Origin: Siderastrea radians
Lineage: Eukaryota; Cnidaria; Anthozoa; Scleractinia; Rhizangiidae
Length of the DNA: 64,000 bases
Assembly (NCBI GenBank): GCA_964017195.1
Contig: OZ024895.1
Location: 24,704,875 to 24,768,874 of the forward strand
Reading direction: 5' to 3'
Position 1 is the first letter of the stretch; each line of letters opens with the position of its first letter. Below the pieces are notes generated by a model. That model saw only the letters and a list, made by a program, of their open reading frames with translations. It had not been told where the DNA came from and did no database searches. Below, in pieces: positions 1 to 9,594 of the stretch. Made by a program: the position numbers and the translations under genes.

Positions 1-895
1 CCCAGATGTTCAAAGGGTAGATATATAGCTCGCAATTGGTTTAGTAAACATTTATCCGTTGGGTATGGATGTAACTGAACGATAGCGCTAACCCCCTTTG
101 AAGCACTTGAATAAACACACCAATGCACCACTTTGACTTTCCCTGAGAATGCCCTACATGCATGAAAAGAAAATTACTGACCTTTAGCCTGTTATAAAGA
201 GGATTTATAGCTGTCTGTCAACAAATTGATTGGGTCTTAAGCTTACTGATCGATTAATGGCGAAATTTACAGATAACAATCATGTTTATGCTTAACTTAC
301 TGGAACGATCCTCGTGATAAAGGATAAATAACTGCACTCTTTTGACTGTTCGTCCTATTAGTAAACTGGTAAATCAATCAAAATTTTCTAATCTTGTTTT
401 TCTTTAGTGTTTGAGTCTGTTTGTGACTCGAGGAAAAGCATCCTTTGAGCCACAAACAGGCCAAACAGTGCGTCAAACGTGTAGGCCGTGATCGATTGCA
501 CAGTCTCGTCCCAGGCCAATCTGCGCATGACTTGTCCATCACACAAGGTTCATTAGGGGCCTTATGATGCAACAACAGCGACGGCAACGGCTATGTAAAG
601 AGACTGGGTCAAGGCTGTCAGTTGCCGTTGGCCTTCCCGCCAAAAGCTAACATTACGAAAAGATCTTGAACAACGCGAGTTTTCCAACCTTTTATGAAGC
701 TTTTTCTATTAAGTTACTTGAGAGTGTTATTAACTTTTTGCCAGTGATGTCATGCCAAAAGTAAGAGACACCATTCTTCTGGCTTATACGTTTAATTTAA
801 TCGATGCCACAGAGTGCTTGCTGTTGTACGGCGTTAATTCTCCTAAAAATCCTGATATTCCATACTGGAGCTACGAATGATTCGATCTAGACCTG
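1..895. other. No gene recognised
   Basis: I see no convincing coding region, RNA gene or structured repeat in this stretch. The short open frame on the minus strand at 378-587 has low-complexity composition and matches no family I know. The end of the stretch runs directly into the HARBI1-like fragment. Confidence 0.5.
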
Positions 896-1216
896 ATGAC
901 AGACGACGAATGCAAGAGCAAGTTCAGGTTTTACAAAAACGATATATATGAACTGACCGAAGTTTTAAACCTTCCTGACTGGATTACTTGCTACAACGGC
1001 GTCAACATAGACACAACCGAGGCACTTTGCATATTTCTCAAGCGGTTTGCCTATCCTTGCAGGTATGTTGAATTGATACCAAGATTTGCGAGACCTGAGC
1101 CTCTAATTTGTATGATTTCAAATGCTGTGATGGATTCAATCAACACTAGTTGGAGACATCTGCTGTTGGATTTAGACCAGCCATGGCTAAGTCGCCAAAG
1201 TTTGGCGGTCAGTTAA
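896..1216 (+). pseudogene. HARBI1-like (PIF/Harbinger) transposase, N-terminal fragment
   Basis: The frame reads about 106 residues resembling the N-terminal region of cnidarian HARBI1-like nucleases derived from PIF/Harbinger transposases. Recognisable blocks are DDECKSKFRFYKNDI, LNLPDWITCYNGV, TEALCIFLKRFAYPCRY, LIPRFARPEP and a terminal LDQPWLS. In the family this part precedes the DDE nuclease core, which is absent here. A full protein is usually about 350-400 residues, so only about a quarter is left. The similarity breaks off at a GTTTGGCGG-rich sequence near 1200, where unrelated DNA begins. It cannot be active. A second HARBI1-like fragment lies on the minus strand near 55.1-55.5 kb, but the two do not overlap clearly enough to compare. 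The family call is from memory of typical sequences. Confidence 0.6.
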
Positions 1217-1383
1217 CTCTTGGGTTATCTTTTTGATGGATGTTTCCAAAGTTCCAGTGACATGCTTTTTCTCTTGGAAACGCTGCCTTTTATCGGGATG
1301 TTTGGATAGGTCACCACAAAGAAATCAAGATTCACATTTTTCTGAAACACATGATCTGACTGAGTGATTCTTTTCATGACAGT

Positions 1384-1941
1384 TTAAACACCTTTGACCA
1401 GTGCAGCACCAGTGCAGCCAGTCAACGTGGCAGCTTCCTTTATTCGAGCAAACATATTTTCAAGCTCTCATTTCTTCTGCTCGAGTTCTTCGTTTTTGGT
1501 CTTACGTTCATCTTCCTTGGCCTCCGTGTAATGTTCAACAGGCAACAACATAGACGAATCAAGCCGGTTGCGGGGCTGAGAAATTTTTCACTTAAGCTGC
1601 GTTCCGGAGGATGATGGCTCGTCGTGAAATGCGTTGAATGTTGCCGAAATTTCTCTTCTACGTTTTCTTGGACTTTCATCTGGCTGTCTTTCTGTCAAAG
1701 AGGAAAGCTTTCTTTCAGATTTTACATTGGGGGTATGTATTTTCGTGACCATGTTCAGGATCAACCACCGATGGCCTTCTGGGACTTCCACCTCCAAGTT
1801 CTGAAAGTCTTGTTGGCGCCAGTATTTCATTGTCACACTTGAGGTAAAACCACTTTTCCTAAAGGCTGAAGCGTACTTTAAAAGGTCGGGATCAATATTT
1901 TTGGAAAAATCCTCAATATCCATCCTTTCTACTGCCATCAT
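1384..1941 (-). pseudogene. SAM-like plus coiled-coil protein, broken by stops
   Basis: Starting at an ATG at 1941, the frame opens with MMAVERMDIEDFSKNID, then a compact helical region (LLKYASAFRKSGF, MKYWRQQDFQNLE, PEGHRWLILNMVTKI) that resembles a SAM domain. A basic/serine-rich linker with PRKRRRE follows, a likely nuclear signal. The same frame continues past a TGA near 1586 into a charged heptad-like stretch (EAKEDERKTKNEELEQKK), meets another TGA near 1466, and ends at a TAA at 1384. SAM-like proteins of this type recur in cnidarian genomes, often near transposon genes; the exact family is not known to me. Two in-frame stops indicate a pseudogene, unless the protein simply ends at the first one. 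It lies between the HARBI1-like and DUF7869-like fragments, on the opposite strand from both. Confidence 0.45.
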
Positions 1942-1991
1942 GGCAAAAGTTTGCTAAGCGGCTGCCAAACTTCAAAGTTTGGCGGCGAAAC

Positions 1992-2634
1992 TTGTCAAGT
2001 TTGCAGCCAGTTAGATCATGTTTTTCCGTCACATGTCCACGCTTAGATGAAAACGGCGGTAATTGCTCTGGACAAAATAAAAACAATTACTTTATTTGGT
2101 ATCTGGCATGGCAAACAATGCTTCAGCTTCACAGCGCGATCAGTTACTCATTTGTGGTTGCTGGTCACACCAAGTTTGGCCCCGATTGCTGTTTTGGAAA
2201 TCAAGAGAGCTTACAAAGTAAATTACATTTCCTCACTCTATGAATTTGCCATGATGGTGAAGACATCAAGCACTTCTGGAAAGAACAAAGCCCAGCTAGC
2301 TGGAACACATGACAGGAGGGTCATTGTTCCTGTACATAACTGGACAGTATTTCTCAAACAGTTCTTTATCAGAGTTCTGAACATTAAGAAATACCACCTT
2401 TTAGATTTTCTAAAGATGAGCCTAGTAAAGTTTATTTTAAGGAATTCGACTTGTCTGCTGAACACTGAATCGCTAATGCTGCTAAAGAACCGTGCGACCT
2501 TGCCTCCTCACTCAGTACTTCCACCCATAATTCATCCAGAAGGATTAACTCAAGAGAGGAAGCAGTATCTTTACTGGGAAATTCGGCAATTTTGCAAACC
2601 TGGAACTGAGAATCTTGTTGCACCAGCACCATGA
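1992..2634 (+). pseudogene. DUF7869-like transposon-associated protein, frameshifted fragment
   Basis: Two overlapping frames together read as one domain. The first (to about 2200) gives DENGGNCSGQNKNN, YLAWQTMLQLH and VAGHTKFGPDCCFG. After a small deletion near 2200 the second frame continues with IKRAYKVNYISSLYEF, QLAGTHDRRVIVPVHNWT, FLKQFF, NIKKYHLLDF and LTQERKQYLYWEIRQFCK. These blocks are typical of an uncharacterised protein family common in cnidarian transposon neighbourhoods, which I remember as DUF7869. Its cellular role is not known to me. The frameshift and the missing N-terminal part make it a pseudogene. The family name is from memory; the shared blocks and the frame change are visible in the sequence. 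Confidence 0.5.
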
Positions 2635-3778
2635 ACTTGCTTTATTGCTTGAACTGATTGAGTATTTTGTAACAATGTTTGTACGTAAATTTAGATAGCT
2701 AAAATGAATGCTTTATGTGAATATCTTCTTTAAAACATAATACCCCCCCCCCCGGTAGCATTGTAACAAAAATAGACTGACAGCACATTTTTCAATTGTA
2801 TTCTTTGTTTAAAGCATCATTGGAAGCCCAGGGGCAGTTAGTCGGGGCGAGACAAAGTAAATCGGGCAAAAATTGGCGGTGCGACACAAGTTTTCAAGCT
2901 CTCTTCCCCGACTAGCTGTCTCTGGGTCGTCTAGACAAGAAGAATCTGTCCAACACCGCAAAAGCGTGGTCAGTCTTCATGGAAAACTCTTGCTTCGACG
3001 AAGTTTTGCCCAACTCGAGACTGCGAGCAGTCATTATATTTCTTCAAAGTCAGTAACGGTAGCAATCTAGCTGTATTTAAGCTTAAATAAAACGTTTCTA
3101 ACTCAAAATCTATTAATAATAATAATAATATTTCAGCTTTAGGAGCACTTAAACAGAGTCTCAGTGCTCTTACAATTACGCAGATAAAAGAATCTATTGC
3201 CGTTTTTGTTTGAGTTCACAGTTTGTATGGATGTTTACCAATTTAACGTTAGTGTTAGCCGTTTCCCGGCCTTTAAACAGCTTGCAATTGCCCTTCTAAT
3301 GCTTTTTGAAATTAGCTCATTAAACAGATAGCGTTTGCTCTTTGAACAGCTTGTGATACTAACTTAATGGATGGTGCTTGGCATTTTAACGGAATGCGTT
3401 AAAATGAGAACGGTATGTATGTATGTTTGTAGCCGGTGGCCACACTGTTGACTTGAGATCAAACTTCTCCCTGATAACAGGCCATCCAAATTTTAGCTTC
3501 ATGTCAGTGTCCAGTGTATGGGATATTGCTCTTTATAACATCAGTCTTAACGGAGGTCCATGAAAGTGCGTCCTTTTTACTTAAGCCTCAAACAAGTCAA
3601 AGAAGAGTGCTCAGACCAAAGCGTTTATATTTCATGGTTAGTCGCCCATTATTCTCCAACAAAAACACATGAGCATTCAAGGACACATGGAACACACTAC
3701 ATGAATCATGTTGTGACAGATGTTCGGGCGGGTTCGGCCATGAATGGCGTCATGACAAAAATTGAGTAACATGGTTTT
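2635..3778. other. No gene recognised; short homopolymer and AAT repeat
   Basis: This stretch has a C-run near 2743-2754 and an imperfect AAT repeat near 3111-3131. Open frames at 2873-3070 and 3560-3769 (plus strand) have no recognisable domains. Otherwise it is AT-rich sequence. Confidence 0.5.
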
Positions 3779-4262
3779 ATATATGAAGGGCCCGGTGGAA
3801 AAAGGGCGTAAGTGACGATTTTGAGGTTAAAATCGAAATTGCTCCTATTTAGCTGGACATTGGCACACAGGCTGGTTTTCATGTGAGGAACACCGTTGCA
3901 CACTTATTTCTTGACCTGAGATCTAAAATTTGAAGAATTAGCGTATTACTTTTGCTTAAAACTGACACAAAGAAAACAACAGGACCGCGGATTCTAGGTT
4001 GAATTCCTTTGTTTTAGTTCACGCAGAGAATAAAAGAAATCTTTCACGCATCACTTGAGCGAGTTCAGTTCAACAACACTTTTCACGCAAAAGTAATACG
4101 CTAATTCTTCAAATTTTAGATCTCAGGTCAAGAAATAAGTGCGCAACAGCGTTCCTCACATGAAAACCAGCCTGTGTGCCAATGTTCAGCTAAATAGGAG
4201 CAATTTCGATTTTAACCACAAATCGTCACTTACGCCCTTTTTCCACCAGGCCCTTCATATAT
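3779..4262. repeat. Long terminal inverted repeat (foldback MITE-like element)
   Basis: Bases 3779-3955 and 4087-4262 are reverse complements of each other over about 176 bp with only a few mismatches. They are separated by a 131-bp unrelated spacer. The outer ends read ATATATGAAGGG on the left and its complement on the right. Because the arms are inverted, both yield related short open frames (for example NVQLNRSNFDFN on each strand), which are by-products and not genes. The structure fits a foldback or MITE-type non-autonomous element about 484 bp long. No clear target-site duplication beyond AT-rich flanks is visible. Confidence 0.75.
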
Positions 4263-6509
4263 TCCATTTCTATAAGTATGGAGCTCTGCTCTTGCGGGGC
4301 CTTTGGCCTGCGAAGCAACGCCACTGTTAGTTGATGTGAATGAAAGGAAATATTTCAGTGTTGATAAGACCTACATTTGACTCTTGATAACTCGAACCTT
4401 CAAAGAAATTGAAAAAAAGTTCGAGATATCAGGAGTTTGAGTAAACAGGAGATGGCTTTCAAGGAGCAGAATTGTAGAAATTAGAGAAAGCAGTCACCCA
4501 GTGCCACCTTAGTTCGAAACACTAGAAGACAACTTTGTTTTGATTACCGTATCAGCCATATCAACTTTGACAACCATATCACACCGTACCAACTTTGACT
4601 TTGTAATTCTCTTTGGCTTACCTGCGAATGCAAAACAGCAGTGTTTCACAAAGTTTGCTTCAGAGAGTGATAGTTGTATTCAATTGTAGTACATAACATA
4701 TGCATGGTTTAATACATCATTTATCTAGATAGCACAGTTGTCTAAGAAGGTTCAATTTATCAAAGGTAAAAGGGAAAACGGATTTACTTCGAGTTAACCA
4801 GAGGTTCTAATAATCAAGGGTAAAATAACAGTAAATGTATGAAACAAATCCAGGGGAAATCAATCTTTGTCTGAGTAAATGCAAGCCTCGAGTTACCAAG
4901 GGTTCGAGTAAATGGGAGACAACTGTATTTCTTCCTTATTCCCATGGGAAATACATGTGCTCTCATTATAGAAGATATACCCCATAAAAACTTGAGCATG
5001 AGGCACACTTCTTTGTGATTGTTTAAAAGTCAGTAAACTTGTTGGCTTTGAGTATTTGAGGAGTGCTGCGATCAAGTAATTGAGGAAACAATCAACAGCT
5101 GATTGGTAAAAGATGGTAAATCAAATTTAACGTCATAGTGAGGGAGTAGTCGCCTAATCTCCCGAGCCAAGGGCTCATGTGTAAACACTTGACATCCAGA
5201 TCGAATTGGAATTTGGGTGCCCATCAGAGTTCTATCTAGGGTATTTGAGGGGTAGAAGCTTCCCCCCCCCCCCCAAAAAAAAAAAATATTGTTATCATTA
5301 CAGTATATAAGTAACTATTTCGGAAAAATCATCCAGACGCGATGAGGTTAGTGGATGCACATGAAGTAAGTATTAAAATACCACTGTAACATTATCTCAA
5401 AATTGTCTCAAAATGCACCAGGTTGCATCTCAGCGCATATTCATTTAAAAAAATTTCCCGGACCCCCTCTATGAAGCACGTGCCCTTCGGCCACACGGGA
5501 CTTCTCCCCCAAATGAAAAATCCTAGATAGAACCCTGCTCATCACGTCTTGGTGTATTGGAATTTAATACACAGAAACGATGCATTTAAGGTTGCAATGC
5601 CAGCAACCTTATTGTTACTAGTTTTCATAGGAACGTAATGTCCTCAAATTGAAACAGGCCAATTTCCTAGATCCTAAAGTTCAAGAATTGGCAGGAAATT
5701 ACGTTAAGAACTAAGTTCTGCAATATTTATTAAATTCTCAAAAGCATGAAGAGATGGATAGTCTCTTAATGCCATTGAACAGAGCCATTGTAACAAAACA
5801 AAACTGAAAAGTGGTTTGCATGTTCATTTACAACAAAGCAGAGCTATACAAGGGTCCCCATCATGTCTTGACACTTATAAGTGAATGGCATTGTCGCAGG
5901 GTTATCAAAAAGAAATGAAGTAGCAGGAGCAATGGGAGTAGTAGCCAACTCATTTTTGCGGTTGAGCTGCATGGGGGAAGGTGCGGTAGGGGGTTTCCCC
6001 CTCCTGCAGGTGGGGTCCGCATTGTCTGAGGTGCATTCTGGTGCATTTTCAGGACCCTAAAGTGATTTATTAAGCCACTAAACAAGAAGTTGATTTCCTT
6101 AAAATTTCACTCAGATGTATCATGCTAGAATGCTAAGACAAATTATTTTTTTTAATTACAATACATGTTACATTGCTAAATCGGAATTGCCTACTATCTC
6201 TCTATTGAAATGTGATGATGTGAATCAACTTTCATATTAAAATAATTCTATATATAATATTTAACCGAGTCCAGTTGACAGTTCATATAAATTTGCATTA
6301 ACCTTTAGTTGATTCTTTAAACGTTAACAATAACAGCATTTAAAATTAGTTAATTAATCACATTATGATTACACCATGAATGTGATATTATCTTTAGAAT
6401 GTGAAAATGTCTTGACTCGATCTTCATTTCAAATTTACATGCAACAAAATCTCAAGGAACAACGATTACGTATGATTACAGATTGAATAAACTGCTTTAC
6501 TCAATAAAA
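4263..6509. other. No gene recognised; degenerate repeat debris
   Basis: The only structure I see is a pair of similar segments near 4400-4450 and 4880-4920. Both contain variants of a TTCGAGTTA / GTTCGAGTAAA motif that resembles degenerate pogo/Tigger-type transposon ends. A C-run followed by an A-run lies at about 5263-5286. Short open frames on the minus strand (4814-5075, 5861-6085) match nothing I know. Confidence 0.4.
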
Positions 6510-7495
6510 TTAAGTGTCTTCAAAGTTACTAAAATAATCAGATTCTTCTGATTCATGATCTACTCCATCTTCTAACGGAAGGCCAAGCTTCTCAGCTGTA
6601 CGACAGACCCCATCCACTTACAGATGCTCTGTCAGCTCTTCAACCATGTTTGGGTACCCTGCCTGTTGGTACTGTTTTTAGCCCGGTGTGGTTGTGATGT
6701 GGAAAAAACAGCTGCAGCAAAAGTGGGAAAAGATGGAACTTTCTTGAGGTTTTTTTGGAGCTAACCAGCTAACCACGCTATCGTTGATTGCTTGTTGGCC
6801 ATCTTCTGAAGTAGCTTGTGAGCCATTTGAGGTGATATGCGTCAGGGAATTTAGCATATCCCCCTTTAGAAGTTCTTGATCAACTTCAACTTCACCTTCA
6901 ATGCCCCCCTTTCAGGCTGTGCATTGGATACGGGAATGAATGGATAGGCCAATAACAGTAATCATCAAAGGAAAATGTCCCCAGTAAGAGAACGTTTGCT
7001 TAACAAGCTGTTGCATGATGCATTCTGCGTAAGACAATTTACTATCTTTCACAGTTTGAGGCAGCTTCCATGTGAAAAGGTCATACATGTACTTCAGGAG
7101 CTTCCACTCAGCTTGATGCTGTTCTTAATTCACCTTATCGCCGGGAAAGTAGTGACAAGCCAGGACACCAATGTACTCTTGTCCATACTCCACAAAATCA
7201 TCGCTCTCTTTAGGTGCAAATTTCGCAGCAAATACCAGAAGCTTCTCCTTGCAAACATAGTTGGATGGATTGATGTGGGCGAAGTTGATCGTACCCTGCT
7301 GGAGCACTTTGCTAAGATCACTCAGGACTGGAAGAACGTCACGAAGGATGTGGATGGTGCCCACTTTCTTTGCTTTCACAAGCTTCTTTAAAAGACCATA
7401 GCGAGATGGATCTGACTTTAACTGGCATAATGTTTGAAGGATGGAAGGAAGGTCTGAACACACTGTGGCTACGCCACTGTCAAAAGATAACCAGC
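6510..7495 (-). pseudogene. hAT/KIAA1586-like protein, C-terminal segment
   Basis: This is the third piece of a hAT-transposase-derived protein of the KIAA1586/ZNF862-like type. It starts at the codon for W in WLSFDSGVATVCSDLP, directly after the inserted retroposon. It runs through LKKLVKAKKVGTIHILRDVLP, LQQGTINFAHINPS and ACHYFPGDKVN to a stop. Further C-terminal sequence is readable beyond additional stops (VSWLAPKKPQESS, then GLPLEDGVDHESEESDYF) and ends at a TAA at 6510. In intact relatives the preceding residues are a KKACRTR-like motif. Here the equivalent KKACKTR lies across the insert at 7914-8011. In-frame stops (for example after GDKVN) show that the copy is dead. Such proteins are domesticated or recently active hAT relatives; a function cannot be inferred. 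Confidence 0.6.
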
Positions 7496-7913
<418 letters not shown>

Positions 7914-8011
7914 CAGCGTGTTTTGCAGGCCTTCTTCAACCTCTTGTCAAATTTCTTGTTTGCCTTGGCACCAAGGGTAACTTCTTTCATCTCCTCTTGC
8001 ACTTTGAGGTA
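7914..8011 (-). pseudogene. hAT/KIAA1586-like protein, middle segment
   Basis: This roughly 98-bp island reads LKVQEEMKEVTLGAKANKKFDKRLKKACKTR on the minus strand, mentioned here in parts: LKVQEEMKEV, GAKANKKFDK, RLKKACKTR. It lies between two insertions. Its upstream neighbour, across the 13.86-kb element, ends FPKKLEAY at 21876. Its downstream neighbour, across the 418-bp retroposon, starts WLSFDSG at 7495. In intact relatives these motifs are contiguous, so the island is the key that joins the three pieces into one ancestral gene. Confidence 0.7.
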
Positions 8012-8044
8012 CAGTACAGCCCAAAAATAATGCACACGCAAGAA
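8012..8044 (+). repeat. Left TIR of the large element
   Basis: This 33-bp terminal inverted repeat begins CAGTACAGCCCAAAAATAAT. Its counterpart is at 21841-21873 in reverse orientation with a single difference (A versus G at position 25). The TA immediately before it, at 8010-8011, is one of the two target copies. Confidence 0.85.
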
Positions 8045-8232
8045 GTGGCCCAAGAAGTTCTTGCGCCGCAAGAACACGCAAGCCGGCGCAAGAAATAAAA
8101 AATGCTGTTTTTGCGGTTTACCCGCAAGAACATTTGAAACGCAAGAAGTTGAAAAACCTGCCGCAAGAAGACACAAGAAGTTACGAATCTTACCGCAAAC
8201 CGCAAGAAGCCGCAAGAAGCCGCAAGAAGTAC
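8037..8232 (+). repeat. Left subterminal array of GCAAGAAG-type motifs
   Basis: About ten copies of (C)GCAAGAA(G/C), mostly in one orientation with one inverted copy near 8056, are crowded into about 200 bp just inside the left TIR. The last three, near 8199-8228, are nearly tandem. Clustered short subterminal motifs in DNA transposons commonly serve as transposase binding sites. That role is inferred here. Confidence 0.7.
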
Positions 8233-9268
8233 CGCTGTCTATCGAATGCGAATGTAGCAAATTTTTTTCATATCTTACAGTAAATCTACGAACTCAAGAC
8301 TCCCGTGGTTGCGCAGATTGATGCGTGATGTTTTTCGACTCGTTTGCTCCAGCACTCTTCGAATACGTATTGAACAATAATAAGGAAAGGAAGGAAACTA
8401 GGATGTTGTCTGCGAGAGCAAACGGCTCTTTCTGGTCCCTTCTGCTCTGTTTGGATTGAAGAAGTTTCATTGACAGTCGCCGAGAACAACACCACCTGTG
8501 ATACGCACATGCATGCGAAGAGTTGATCAACACCGGAATCTTTTGAATTTGCCTCCTGCATACCTGTTAATTCAAGGAAAAAAAACTATATCTCGAGTGA
8601 AATCTTTTTCAGAGACAACATGCAGTGGCGAAGATAAACAGAAAGAAAAATCGTGTCATCGCGACACCTTGAATTTGCATAAATTTTCAAACAACTCGAC
8701 GCGCGAAGGTCACGCTTTTGTGATGCATTATGATGTGTACGCGTTGCTTTCGCCGACTGAGAATTTGGAAAGGTGGTGTTACTCAGCTTTGCCCAAAAAA
8801 AGAAGCCAAACCAAAATTATTTCATTCATCAAGTTACTTTCGCTCCGCTTAAGCGTACCGCATGTCTGGGACTCCGGGACACATTTAACATAAACTTTAA
8901 AATACGCATCCTTCGTTTCTTCACGGCCGTTAAAAAATAAAGACAATAAAATAACATTGAATTCGACCAAGCGCCAAACTCAGAACCTAATGAACTCTTT
9001 ATCGAATAAAAACAATTGTAAACTGAAAAAGTCTTACGGAGCGACTAAATAAACAACTGATTTCCGCGCTGATTGCAATAGATTAGAGCAGCCGATTTTG
9101 AGTCGCTTGCCGCTTATCAAATCAATGAGAAGCGGCTTTGCTCACAGGCCTCTCTGGTGTTCACCTCCATTCTCTCATCTCTGGTGTTCATTTCGTAATG
9201 TACTCATTAAATAACGTACTGTTCTGCCGCCGTTCTGCCATCCGTCTGAAAACTGGGAGAAGTTTGCG
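8233..9268. other. Element interior without recognised gene
   Basis: This lies between the left subterminal array and the nested Ty3/Gypsy copy. The open frame 8498-8893 (plus strand) has no recognisable domain. The sequence just before 9269 ends in TGCG, the left copy of the Gypsy target duplication. Confidence 0.4.
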
Positions 9269-9459
9269 TGTAGACGGATTTGCGGGGGAATGAAGAGTGA
9301 CCACAGCGGAATGAACTAACACAACTTTATAACTGTAAACTGTAAACAAGGTAAACGCTGACAAGACTGACAATCTTGATCTCCCCAACTTCGATTCCTT
9401 CCCCTCTCGCTCCATGTGCTCTTGTCACGTGACTATTTGAATCCCATAATTCCACTACA
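9269..9459 (-). repeat. 3' LTR of the Gypsy element
   Basis: The LTR is 191 bp with TG/CA ends. It matches 15654-15844 except for two transitions that I can see (near 9308 and 9375). The short open frame running through it is only an LTR by-product. Confidence 0.92.
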
Positions 9460-9475
9460 GTCCACACCTTCTTAA
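9460..9475 (-). promoter_or_regulatory. Polypurine tract of the Gypsy element
   Basis: Read on the minus strand, AAGAAGGTGTGGAC lies directly against the 3' LTR. That is the position and composition expected for the plus-strand primer. A close second copy (AAGAAGGGGTGGAC) lies at about 9571-9590, just after the integrase stop. Confidence 0.6.
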
Positions 9476-9594
9476 AGGGAGTAACTTACGACAAAAGCTA
9501 ACAATGTACATAGTGAATAAATTTGAAACGAAGTTAACAAGAAAATCTTTACAGTCTATAATCCACATGAGTCCACCCCTTCTTAAAAGGGATT

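Noticed and set aside
3706..4330. Paired short ORFs with shared NVQLNRSNFDFN
   Set aside because: The similarity is due to the inverted repeat; neither has a domain or codon-like pattern.
9188..9415. Open frame on the minus strand and its twin at 15561-15800
   Set aside because: Both are LTR sequence read as protein; they occur only because the LTR is repeated.
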